This document shows, piece after piece, positions 12,505-21,977 of a DNA stretch of 64,000 nucleotides. The stretch covers positions 35,248 to 99,247 of the forward strand of contig JANQSG010000004.1 of NCBI GenBank assembly GCA_028284185.1, given 5' to 3'. Position numbers and translations under genes: made by a program. Numbering within the stretch: position 1 is the stretch's first letter; every line of letters starts with the position of its first letter. This DNA is from Kangiella sp. (GTDB lineage: Bacteria; Pseudomonadota; Gammaproteobacteria; Enterobacterales; Kangiellaceae). The notes beneath the pieces were generated by a model. The model was given only the letters and a program-made list of their open reading frames with translations, was not told the origin of the DNA and made no database searches.

Positions 12505-12993
12505 TTATTTACAGCCTTTATACTTACTTTTTCGGCACTTTATACGCCAATACTTTGATTGATTCTTATCATTCATTTTCTCAAAAAGCTGCATTATTCT
12601 ATATGCGCTATAGCCATAACCATCAGATTTTGTCGAATAATATCGTTGATACCAATAAATAGCTTCCCATGGGGCTTTGTCGCTTAATACATGTCCAAGT
12701 GACAAATAAGATGCTATCACTTGTTGGTTAGCAGAAAGCCGATAATATTTTTCTTCTAAATCATGATTTCCATCGTAACCGAAACCCATACCTACAGAGT
12801 ACTGGGCTGATGAGTTGCCTTCTTTTGCTGCTTTTAGGCAATGCTTGTTAGTATGAGCTTTTTTATAATTACCTTTAGAATCATTGATGAACTTATTACA
12901 TCTATCAATCGATTCAGAGGCTTGAACTAAACAAATTGTAAAAATTAAATTAAGCCCCAATAAAATCACTAAGTATTTCATTATCCCACCCAA
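12505..12993 (-). CDS. Sel1/TPR-like repeat secreted protein
   Basis: N-terminal signal peptide (MKYLVILLGLNLIFTICLVQAS) and Sel1-like AAKEGNSSAQYSVGMGFGYDG. Confidence 0.55.
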   Translation of the reverse strand: MGGIMKYLVILLGLNLIFTICLVQASESIDRCNKFINDSKGNYKKAHTNKHCLKAAKEGNSSAQYSVGMGFGYDGNHDLEEKYYRLSANQQVIASYLSLGHVLSDKAPWEAIYWYQRYYSTKSDGYGYSAYRIMQLFEKMNDKNQSKYWRIKCRKSKYKGCK

Positions 12994-13309
12994 CGCATAA
13001 ATTTCTTTTCTTCCGCATTGTAGAAGAGATTTATAAAAAGTAAAACTGTAACGTCTATTGATGCTCTAAAATATAAAGCATAAATAAAATTATTTTGTTG
13101 AGTTTTTAATAAAAAATACCGATTTTTATAGATTGAAATTAAACCCCCAACTTTATTGAAAAGTGGTGCTTAGTATAATCAACTTTCTATAAACTCAGAT
13201 TGAAACTGTAAAATAAATTGTCGGTTTTAGTTAAAAAAGACGAGTGCTTCGCACATAGGATAATAAGGTTTTGATTTCCAATATTTATAGGCGTATTGTG
13301 TGTCGATAA

Positions 13310-14086
13310 GTGATTAATCAGGAGCTTGGTGTTTTAAGCATGGATGATAAAAACTACTTTTCTGGTATCGCACAACAATATCATCATAATCGTCCAGAGT
13401 ATCCGGCAGAAATTTTTCAATATCTGTCGATGTTATGTGATGATCGTCAATCTGCCTGGGACGTGGCAACAGGAACCGGACAGGCAGCTACTCATTTAGT
13501 CCAACAATTTAATCAAGTAATTGCTACCGATAATAGTCAGGAGCAAATTGCTCACGCTAAAAAACTGGGCAATATTGATTATCGCCATGAAAACGCTGAA
13601 TCATCAAGCTTGGCTGACAGCAGTGTTGATTTGATTACCGTGGCTCAAGCTTTACACTGGCTGGATTTTGATGCTTTTATGGCGGAAGCAAAGCGGGTTT
13701 TAAAGCCTGGGGGAGTTTTTGCTGCCTGGTGTTATTCTTTGGTGCATATCAATCCGGAAGTGGATAAAACCATTGATCATTTATATAGTGAGATTCTAAA
13801 GTCTTATTGGTCAAAACGTCACCAGTGGCTTGATCAAGCTTATGACAATTTTGATTTTCCTTATCCTTTAATTAATAGCCCTGATATTAAAATGGAATCC
13901 ACTTGGACATATCAGCAGTTTGTAGCCTATTTAAGAACCTGGTCAGCGGTACAGAAGTATTTACAGCAGGAGGCTATTGATCCAATCCAGCAAATTTTAC
14001 AACCACTGGAATTTGCTTGGTGTGATACCGGACATATGAAAAAATGCCAATGGCCTTTACATTTCAAGATTTTCCGTAAAGTTTAA
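13310..14086 (+). CDS. Class I SAM-dependent methyltransferase (start likely ATG 13340)
   Basis: AWDVATGTGQAATHL, DLITVAQALHWLDFDAFMAEAKRVLKPGG. Confidence 0.85.
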   Translation: MINQELGVLSMDDKNYFSGIAQQYHHNRPEYPAEIFQYLSMLCDDRQSAWDVATGTGQAATHLVQQFNQVIATDNSQEQIAHAKKLGNIDYRHENAESSSLADSSVDLITVAQALHWLDFDAFMAEAKRVLKPGGVFAAWCYSLVHINPEVDKTIDHLYSEILKSYWSKRHQWLDQAYDNFDFPYPLINSPDIKMESTWTYQQFVAYLRTWSAVQKYLQQEAIDPIQQILQPLEFAWCDTGHMKKCQWPLHFKIFRKV

Positions 14087-14141
14087 CTTCATATTTCTGT
14101 GGCAGCCTATACAATGATTGATAAATTATTGTTAAAGGTTC

Positions 14142-16520
14142 GTGCCTTTGTCTAAACCAAAAAAAACATCTTTCGATCCGCAGGCTGAGTTAGAAGCTCA
14201 ACGTTATGTCAATCCGATTGCCAGTCGTCAATATATTTTGGAAGTACTAAAAAATTCTGGTGAGCCTTTGTCTTTTGATGAACTTAGTGCCAAGTTGGAA
14301 ATTTTGGAGTCAGATGATAAACGTGCCTTGCATAAACGCCTGAATGCGATGGAGCGTGACGGACAATTGATTTGTAACCGTAAGGGTGATTATTGTTTAG
14401 TTGATGCGACAGATTTAGTTCGTGGCACAATTATTGCTCATCGCGATGGCTATGGTTATCTGGAGTTGGAACAGGGTGGTCAGGACTGGTATTTATCTCC
14501 CAGAGAAATGCACAATGTATTTCATGGCGATAAAGTCTTAGCGCGGGTTAAAAAAATTGATCGGCGTGGTCGTACCGAAGGTGATATTGTTGAGATTCTC
14601 GATGGTTCAACGACTCACTTGGTTGGGCGCTTATTTGAAGAAAACGGTTTATATTTTGTTTCATCAGAGGATTCAAGAATCCAGCATGATCTGATTGTTG
14701 ATTTAAATACTGGTCTTAAGGCGGAAATTGGTCAGGTGGTGGTGGCTGTCATTACGCAAAGGCCACATAAAAACCGTCATGCGCGTGGTGAAATTACCGA
14801 AGTTTTGGGCGACTATTTATCTGCTGGAATGGAAATCGAAATTGCCATTCGCAGTCATGGCATTCCGCATGAATGGCCAGAAGAAGTTAATCAACAAGTG
14901 ACAGATCTACCTGTAGAAATTACTGAGAATGACTGGAAGTTTGAGTCTGGACAAAGGGTTGATTTGCGTGATTTGCCATTGGTAACCATTGATGGTGAAG
15001 ATGCCCAAGATTTTGATGATGCGGTCTATTGCCGGAAGAATACTAATGGTGGTTGGCGATTATGGGTCGCAATTGCCGATGTGAGTCATTATGTACAGCC
15101 GGATACGGCACTGGATGATGAAGCGATCAAGCGTGGTAATTCGGTTTATTTTCCTAACTTTGTAGTACCTATGTTGCCTGAGTTGTTATCCAATGGCTTA
15201 TGTTCGTTAAATCCTAAGGTGGATCGTCTGTGCATGGTGGCAGAAATGGATTTGGATAAACAGGGCCATGTTGTCGGTTCTAAATTTTATCCCGCCGTAA
15301 TGCACTCTCATGCACGTTTTACTTACACTAAAGTCTGGGCCATCCTAAACAAAGATGAAGATAATCATCATGAACTACGGAAAGAATATACGGAGCTGGT
15401 TCCCGATCTGGAAAGCCTGTATGAGCTGTTTAAGGCGCGTTTAGCACTTAAAACGAAACGCGGTGCTATTGAGTTTGAAACTACCGAAACCCAAATTTTA
15501 TTTACCGAAGATCGCAAAATAGAAAAGATTGTAGGGCGAACTCGTAATGATGCTCATCGCATTATTGAAGAGTGCATGATTTGTGCCAATGTGGCGACGG
15601 CGGAATTTATCTTAAAAAGTAAAGTTCCAGGTATTTATCGTGTTCATGAAGGGCCGTCGGAAGAACGCTTGGAAAAATTTCGTGCCTTTCTGGGTGAGCT
15701 CGGACTATTTTTATTTGGCGGGCAAAATCCTGAACCGAAACATTATCGGGAATTGCATACTGCTATTGCTGAACGTCCGGATTATGATTTAATTCAATCC
15801 ATGATGCTGCGCTCTATGATGCAGGCAGTTTATAGTCCGGAAAATGAAGGCCATTTTGGTTTGGCTTTTGAGGCTTATACCCATTTTACCTCGCCAATTC
15901 GGCGCTATCCTGATTTATTAGTACATCGGATTATTAAACAGATATTGGCTGAGAAAGAGCAGCTGGTGGGTACCGATTCAGGGCAGCTCTATACGGAAGC
16001 GGAATTAGTGCACTACGCTGAACATTCTTCTATGACTGAGCGACGAGCCGATAAAGCTACGCGAGAAGTAATTGATTGGTTGAAGTGCGAATATATGCTG
16101 ACGCGAGTTGGGGAAGAATATTGGGGAACCATTTCTACCATCACCAGTTTCGGTTTATTCGTGCAACTGGATGAGCTGCATGTGGATGGTTTGATCCATA
16201 TTAGTGCATTGGATGGCGATTATTACCACTTTGATGCAGCAAAAATGCGTTTGATTGGTGAACGTAGTCGGCAAAGTTTTAGAGTGGGCGATCGTTGCTT
16301 AATTAAAGTCAGCCGAGTGGATTTGGAAGATAAAAAAATCGATTTTGATTTAGTAAAGCGAGAATCAGTTAAACGTGAGGAAGTGAAGGGATCGGAAAGA
16401 AGAAAGCTTTATGCTAAAGCTAAACGTAGTGGTTCTATTTCTAAAGGTGATACTAAAGGAAAATATGGCAAAAATACTAAATCTAAACGTGGTAAAAGCG
16501 GTAAGCGGAAAAGAAAATAG
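14142..16520 (+). CDS. rnr: Ribonuclease R
   Basis: RNB motif DGEDAQDFDDAVYC, HFTSPIRRYPDLLVHR, C-terminal S1 domain and basic tail. Confidence 0.96.
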   Translation: MPLSKPKKTSFDPQAELEAQRYVNPIASRQYILEVLKNSGEPLSFDELSAKLEILESDDKRALHKRLNAMERDGQLICNRKGDYCLVDATDLVRGTIIAHRDGYGYLELEQGGQDWYLSPREMHNVFHGDKVLARVKKIDRRGRTEGDIVEILDGSTTHLVGRLFEENGLYFVSSEDSRIQHDLIVDLNTGLKAEIGQVVVAVITQRPHKNRHARGEITEVLGDYLSAGMEIEIAIRSHGIPHEWPEEVNQQVTDLPVEITENDWKFESGQRVDLRDLPLVTIDGEDAQDFDDAVYCRKNTNGGWRLWVAIADVSHYVQPDTALDDEAIKRGNSVYFPNFVVPMLPELLSNGLCSLNPKVDRLCMVAEMDLDKQGHVVGSKFYPAVMHSHARFTYTKVWAILNKDEDNHHELRKEYTELVPDLESLYELFKARLALKTKRGAIEFETTETQILFTEDRKIEKIVGRTRNDAHRIIEECMICANVATAEFILKSKVPGIYRVHEGPSEERLEKFRAFLGELGLFLFGGQNPEPKHYRELHTAIAERPDYDLIQSMMLRSMMQAVYSPENEGHFGLAFEAYTHFTSPIRRYPDLLVHRIIKQILAEKEQLVGTDSGQLYTEAELVHYAEHSSMTERRADKATREVIDWLKCEYMLTRVGEEYWGTISTITSFGLFVQLDELHVDGLIHISALDGDYYHFDAAKMRLIGERSRQSFRVGDRCLIKVSRVDLEDKKIDFDLVKRESVKREEVKGSERRKLYAKAKRSGSISKGDTKGKYGKNTKSKRGKSGKRKRK

Positions 16521-16529
16521 AATATCGAT

Positions 16530-17267
16530 ATGTCAGAAATAGTATTTGGAATTCATGCGGTTGAGGTTTTACTGAAAAGAAATAGTGGAGCTATACAACA
16601 GATTTATGTGCAAAATAATCGTCGTGATCAGCGTTTGCACAAGCTTATTAAACTGGCGCAAAATAAAGCTGTTAAAGTTGTGCAGAAAAGTCGAGAAGAA
16701 TTGGATGAGCTTACTGAGCAGCGCCATCAAGGGGTAATTGCACAGTGCGGTTCTTTAAAGAAAAGCAGTTACCACGAAAAGCAAATTCCGGAACTTTTGC
16801 AGAAAATTGATGGTGATCCTTTTATATTAATTCTCGACGGTGTGACTGATCCGCATAATCTGGGTGCTTGTCTAAGAAGTGCCGATGCGGCTGGTGTACA
16901 TATGGTGATAGCACCAAAAGATAATGCCACTGGTATAACCGATGTCACACGGAAAGTAGCTTGTGGGGCTGCTGAAGCTATTCCTTTTATTATGGTGACT
17001 AATCTTGTGCGCACTATGAAGTTGTTGCAGGAACAGGGTATTTGGTTTTATGGCACTGCTGGTGAGGCTCAGCATGATATTTATCAGTCTGATCTAGCAG
17101 GTCCTATTGCAATTGTAATGGGGGCCGAAGGAGACGGTATGCGTAGACTGACAAAAGAAACTTGTGACCACTTGATAAAAATCCCTATGGCAGGGGAGGT
17201 TTCTAGCCTGAATGTTTCCGTTGCAACTGGCGTGACTTTGTTTGAAGTAGTTAGGCAAAGAAGTTGA
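16530..17267 (+). CDS. rlmB: 23S rRNA (guanosine(2251)-2'-O)-methyltransferase RlmB
   Basis: FGIHAVEVLLKRN, LDGVTDPHNLGACLRSADAAGVH, SpoU family; follows rnr. Confidence 0.95.
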   Translation: MSEIVFGIHAVEVLLKRNSGAIQQIYVQNNRRDQRLHKLIKLAQNKAVKVVQKSREELDELTEQRHQGVIAQCGSLKKSSYHEKQIPELLQKIDGDPFILILDGVTDPHNLGACLRSADAAGVHMVIAPKDNATGITDVTRKVACGAAEAIPFIMVTNLVRTMKLLQEQGIWFYGTAGEAQHDIYQSDLAGPIAIVMGAEGDGMRRLTKETCDHLIKIPMAGEVSSLNVSVATGVTLFEVVRQRS

Positions 17268-17320
17268 ATTTTATTTAATAAAAAATAACCGAAATAAAAT
17301 ATTAATAATGGAGAAGAAAA

Positions 17321-17986
17321 ATGAATAAAATACTAATTGGTTTGTTAGCTTTATCTGTAGCTGGAAATATCTATTTTTTGGTTAAACCTTCAGAAATTAT
17401 AGTAAAGAAATCTGAGCCTGAAAAAAAGGTAGTAACTGAAATTGAAACTATTAAAGTTCAAGATAAATCAACATTAAATAAGCTTGATTTAGCTAATGAG
17501 AAAATAGCTGGCCTTGAAAAGGAGTTGTTAAAATTGAGGGCAGAACTAGATTTAATTAAAGATCGTGAAGCTTTAGATAAGCTTAGTAAACAAATAGATC
17601 AAGAGTTACTTGAAAGTTTAGATACTAAAGTCAGTAAACAAGCAGCGGCAGAGGCTTTAGCTAAGAGGACGAATATGGTAAAAGAGCTTTTTGAAAAAGA
17701 GTCTGTCAATGAATCTTGGGCATATCAAACACAGGATGCTATCACTAACACTATTTATGCACATGGAGATACCAGTCTTTATGAAATTAAAGAGTTAGTT
17801 TGCAAATCGACGGTTTGTAAAATGGAATTAAAGCCTTTTTCTAATTCAAAGGGTGTTGAGATGATGGTAAGTATAAATGCTTCAATGGCTTTTAATGAAA
17901 ATGAACATTTAAGAGAATTTAAAAGAAATTTCCACTTCGATACATATAAAGCTTCTGGAGTATTGGAAGTGTATATCTCCAAATAA
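17321..17986 (+). CDS. Hypothetical membrane-anchored coiled-coil protein
   Basis: N-terminal TM segment followed by E/K/L-rich coiled-coil; no family recognised. Confidence 0.6.
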   Translation: MNKILIGLLALSVAGNIYFLVKPSEIIVKKSEPEKKVVTEIETIKVQDKSTLNKLDLANEKIAGLEKELLKLRAELDLIKDREALDKLSKQIDQELLESLDTKVSKQAAAEALAKRTNMVKELFEKESVNESWAYQTQDAITNTIYAHGDTSLYEIKELVCKSTVCKMELKPFSNSKGVEMMVSINASMAFNENEHLREFKRNFHFDTYKASGVLEVYISK

Positions 17987-18070
17987 TTTTTATAAACAAG
18001 TTTCATTAAGATAGAAGTTGTAGCAAAATCAGACTTAAGCATCATTTGCCACAAGCACTTGCTTTGGTTG

Positions 18071-18095
18071 TCCACGAAGGCGGGAATCTATTTTA
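18071..18095. repeat. Fragment of dispersed GAAGGCGGGAATC repeat
   Basis: tccacGAAGGCGGGAATCTattt shares GAAGGCGGGAATCT with the element at 57270-57339. Confidence 0.5.
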
Positions 18096-18123
18096 TCCAG
18101 TCATACAAGTGTTAAAATGGATT

Positions 18124-19116
18124 TTACAGCAAATCCACTTCAACCGTTTCTGGCCAAATACTAAATTGCACTTGACCAATATGTGACTTTTGCAGGAAAA
18201 ACATGGCGAGACGAGATTGTCCAATACCACCACCAATGGTTTGTGGTAATTTTCCTGCCATTAATTGTTGGTGCCATTTGTAATCCAGTCGATGTTCACA
18301 ATCACGAATTTGCAATTGCTTTTTCATTACTTCAGGGCTTACTCGAATGCCCATAGAGGAAAGTTCGAAAGCATCCTCTAAAACAGGGCTCCAAACCAGG
18401 ATATCACCGTTCAAACCAGCATAGCCTGCTTCAGTTTCACTGCTCCAGTCATCGTAATCTGGTGCGCGGCCATCATGAATAGTGCCATCGATGAGTTCGC
18501 CGCCAATGCCGATTAAAAATACGGAACCATATTTTTTACAAGCCTGATATTCACGCTCTTTTGGTGAAAGCGTGGGGTATTGCTGTAATAATTCTTCAGT
18601 ATGAATAAAATGGATGGTTTCTGATAGTAATTGTTCTCGATCTAATTGGATCGCTAATTGTTGATCAATAGATTTTAAAGCGGAGTAAATTTGCTTAACA
18701 GTATCCTTTAAATAATCCAAACCCCGGTCTTTTACTTCGATAACCTTTTCCCAATCCCATTGATCGACACAAATTGAATGGCGTTCGCTTAATACCTCCT
18801 CATCAGGTCGTAAAGCACGCATTTGAGCGACAATACCTTTGCCAGCTTGAAAGTCCGTGCGGGCTAGTAATTGACGTTTCCATTTGGCCAGGGAATGAAC
18901 TACTTCTACCGACTTGGATAAAGCCTTGCTGGAAACGCTGACGGCTTTTTCAGTACCGTTCAGATCATCTTGAGTACCATCGTCTTGTAGAGTCAATATC
19001 GGCGCTTGAACTTCTACCAAGTCCAATTTTTGGGACAGTTCGCTTAAAAAGTCAGTTTTAAGTGCCTGTATCAGCTTTTGGTCTTCAATAAATGAGGTAT
19101 GTGCTAGTTTTTTCAT
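18124..19116 (-). CDS. asnA: Aspartate--ammonia ligase
   Basis: LVEVQAPILTLQDDGTQDDLNGTEKAVSV, VVHSLAKWKRQ, MRALRPDEEVLSERHSICVDQWDWEKV. Confidence 0.95.
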   Translation of the reverse strand: MKKLAHTSFIEDQKLIQALKTDFLSELSQKLDLVEVQAPILTLQDDGTQDDLNGTEKAVSVSSKALSKSVEVVHSLAKWKRQLLARTDFQAGKGIVAQMRALRPDEEVLSERHSICVDQWDWEKVIEVKDRGLDYLKDTVKQIYSALKSIDQQLAIQLDREQLLSETIHFIHTEELLQQYPTLSPKEREYQACKKYGSVFLIGIGGELIDGTIHDGRAPDYDDWSSETEAGYAGLNGDILVWSPVLEDAFELSSMGIRVSPEVMKKQLQIRDCEHRLDYKWHQQLMAGKLPQTIGGGIGQSRLAMFFLQKSHIGQVQFSIWPETVEVDLL

Positions 19117-19259
19117 AATTAATCTCCAAGATTTTTATTATTTATCTAATTTATTTGCTAAATTTGCAATATCTGTTTATAAATATTGTATTAATAATAA
19201 TTTTTATCTAAAAAAACCTTTGATAGATAATAAATCTCTAAAAATGGTAGGAGATAATC

Positions 19260-19724
19260 ATGGAAAATTATCGAATCGATAATTTGGACAAAAAAATATT
19301 GGCAGAATTATTGCAAGAAGCAAAAACACCTTATGCACAAATCGCCAAGAAATTTGAGGTGAGCTCTGGCACAATTCACGTCCGCATCGAAAAAATGCGC
19401 CAAGCAGGTATTATTCAGGGCACTAAAGTTAAGGTTTCACCGAAAGCTTTAGGGTTCGATGTTTGTTGTTTTGTGGGTATCTATTTAAAATCGGCTAAAG
19501 ATTATCAACCTGTCGCTGAACAATTATCCAAGATTCCAGAAGTGTTGGAGGCTTTTTATACTACCGGTCAATATAGCTTGCTGGTCAAACTGATTGCTCC
19601 TGATATGCAGCGATTTCAAGATGTTTTGATCAATAAGCTGCAGTCCATTGAACAAGTACGCTCTACAGAAACCATGATCTCCCTGCAAAATCCGATATAC
19701 AGAGATATTGAAGATTTATTATAG
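19260..19724 (+). CDS. asnC: Lrp/AsnC family transcriptional regulator
   Basis: LDKKILAELLQEAKTPYAQIAKKFEVSSGTIHVRIEKMRQAGII; divergent from asnA. Confidence 0.88.
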   Translation: MENYRIDNLDKKILAELLQEAKTPYAQIAKKFEVSSGTIHVRIEKMRQAGIIQGTKVKVSPKALGFDVCCFVGIYLKSAKDYQPVAEQLSKIPEVLEAFYTTGQYSLLVKLIAPDMQRFQDVLINKLQSIEQVRSTETMISLQNPIYRDIEDLL

Positions 19725-19738
19725 AATGGATGCTGCTT

Positions 19739-21007
19739 TTAAATGGATAGTAGATAGTTTTTAAAAATTTCAAAATTATTTTCCATAGTCATCGATAAAT
19801 TCTCTTTATGCATCGCAGTTTCCATAACGCTTGGTAGAGGTATCTTTTTACCGATTTTGCTTCTAATAACATCTCTGAATTTAGCCGGGTGGGCCGTTGA
19901 TAAACATATACCATATTGATTGTTAGTTTGTGCCTGCTTTAAAGCGGAATAGGCTACTGCGGTATGGGGATCTGATAAATAACCCAGTTTTAAGAGTTCA
20001 CGCATACTACCAATGGTTTCTTTTTCATTGATGGCAATTGCTTGAATTTCTTGAGCAAGCTGAGAGCGATTGATTGAAAACAGGTATTCAATTCTAGGGA
20101 AATTATTAGGAATAGCTACGTCCATGGCATTAGATAAGGTTGCGATAGTTGCTTTGGGATTCCAGTTTCCCGATTGCAAGTAACGAGGGATAGTGTCATT
20201 TGAGTTGGTTGCTGCAATAAAGCTACCAATTGGTGCACCAATTTGTTTGGCGATTAAACCGGCAGTAAGATTGCCAAAATTACCGCTTGGAACTGAGATA
20301 AGATCGATAGGACACTTTGCCATGTTGGGCAAAAAGGAGTAATAACAAACCTGTGCCAAGAGTCGCGCTATGTTAATTGAATTGGCAGAGCTTAAATTGT
20401 GCTTTTTCTTAATGTCATTATCTGAAAAAGCTTCTTTCACCATAGTTTGACAGGCATCAAAATCAGCTTTTATGGCAATAGTTTTTATGTTTTTTCCTAA
20501 AGAGCAAAAAAGCTGCTCTTGCTCTTTAGAGATTTTGTTATGCGGGTATAAAATTACAACATCTATATTATCAATATCATAGAAAGCATGAGCTACTGCA
20601 GCGCCAGTATCACCCGAAGTAGCGGCTACAATGGTAACTTTTTGTTGCTGGTTAAAGTGGCTGAGACATTGAGCCAGAAAACGAGCTCCAAAATCTTTAA
20701 AAGCAAAAGTAGGCCCATGAAAGAGCTCTAATACAGAGGTATTCTGATCTATTTCCTCCAGTTTCAGTGGAAAATTAAAAGCTTTTTTTATCATAAGCTT
20801 CAGATCATTTTCCAATATTTCATTGCCAATCATGGCAGATAAAATCTGATAACTTAGCTCATGGAAATCAACTTGATAAAAAACTTCTTTTGCTAACTTT
20901 GGAAGTTTATTGGGGAAAAATAGTCCTTTTTCCTTACCAAGAGGTTTAAGGACAGCTTGCTTGAATGAAACTTTTTGTTGTGGTTCTCTAATATTAATAA
21001 GTTGCAT
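19739..21007 (-). CDS. thrC: Threonine synthase
   Basis: MQLINIREPQQKVSFKQAVLKPLGKEKGLFFP, ELFHGPTFAFKDFGARFLAQ, PLP lysine motif; start at 21007 preferred to 21058. Confidence 0.95.
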   Translation of the reverse strand: MQLINIREPQQKVSFKQAVLKPLGKEKGLFFPNKLPKLAKEVFYQVDFHELSYQILSAMIGNEILENDLKLMIKKAFNFPLKLEEIDQNTSVLELFHGPTFAFKDFGARFLAQCLSHFNQQQKVTIVAATSGDTGAAVAHAFYDIDNIDVVILYPHNKISKEQEQLFCSLGKNIKTIAIKADFDACQTMVKEAFSDNDIKKKHNLSSANSINIARLLAQVCYYSFLPNMAKCPIDLISVPSGNFGNLTAGLIAKQIGAPIGSFIAATNSNDTIPRYLQSGNWNPKATIATLSNAMDVAIPNNFPRIEYLFSINRSQLAQEIQAIAINEKETIGSMRELLKLGYLSDPHTAVAYSALKQAQTNNQYGICLSTAHPAKFRDVIRSKIGKKIPLPSVMETAMHKENLSMTMENNFEIFKNYLLSI

Positions 21008-21029
21008 AGTTTGTTCCTTATGATTCTTG

Positions 21030-21977
21030 CTAACTTTGTTCAAGAAGCCGGGAACCAACAGTATCCAGCTTACAAATGTGACAGAAAGCTTTTTCAGTAT
21101 GTCGGTAGTTAGTTAATAAATACTGCTGTGTGATTTCTGCTGTTTTCATAGAATCGGTAATAGCAAAAACCGTTGAACCTGAACCGGAAATTCCAAAATG
21201 TAGCACGCCATTTTCATAACAGAAGTTCTTATGTTGATCAAAATCGGGTAATAACTGCTTCCGGTAGGGTTCCGCTATAACGTCTTTAAGGTACTGAGTT
21301 GCAACTTTTGGATTGTCTGAATATAGGGCGCGAGTGAAATTTGCTAATAAACCAGAAAATTGGATAGCATCAGAGCGTTTAATATTGGAAGGGAGCATTT
21401 CTCTGGCTGCTTTAGTGGATACCATCACTCCAGGGTTTGCTACTACAATATAGTAGTCATCCGGGAAAGGGAGTGAGTGACAGATGGTTTCATCATTACT
21501 CATTAATTGTAGGCCACCTAAAAAGCAGGGCGCTATATTATCGTAATGAACCGAACCACTAATTTTGCCTTCCAATTTTCCCATCAAGCGCAAAAGTTCT
21601 TGTTTGGATAGTGGTTTGCCATACCAAAGATTTAAGCCATGAAGTGCAGCAACTACTGAGCTGGCACTGGAACCTAAGCCGCTTCCGATCGGCAGGTTTT
21701 TATAAAGAGTTAAGCTAAGATTCTGTTGGTAAACCAGTTTTTTTTCCAGTTCTTTATTAAAGAGTTGTAGGCAATCATAAACAATATTGTCGGTTAAATT
21801 GGGTGGTAATTGATCTGAGAAGGGCCCTGAACAAATAAACTCACCAATACCATGACACTTAATTTCAATCACATCGCCTAACAATTTTTGAGTAATAGGA
21901 CTGATCGCCGCACCAAGCAAATCGAAACCGACGGAAAAATTACCTATTGAGGCAGGGGCATAAACTTTTAACGCCAT
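21030..21977 (-). CDS. thrB: Homoserine kinase
   Basis: VYAPASIGNFSVGFDLLGAAI, NLPIGSGLGSSASSVVAAL (GHMP kinase). Confidence 0.96.
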   Translation of the reverse strand: MALKVYAPASIGNFSVGFDLLGAAISPITQKLLGDVIEIKCHGIGEFICSGPFSDQLPPNLTDNIVYDCLQLFNKELEKKLVYQQNLSLTLYKNLPIGSGLGSSASSVVAALHGLNLWYGKPLSKQELLRLMGKLEGKISGSVHYDNIAPCFLGGLQLMSNDETICHSLPFPDDYYIVVANPGVMVSTKAAREMLPSNIKRSDAIQFSGLLANFTRALYSDNPKVATQYLKDVIAEPYRKQLLPDFDQHKNFCYENGVLHFGISGSGSTVFAITDSMKTAEITQQYLLTNYRHTEKAFCHICKLDTVGSRLLEQS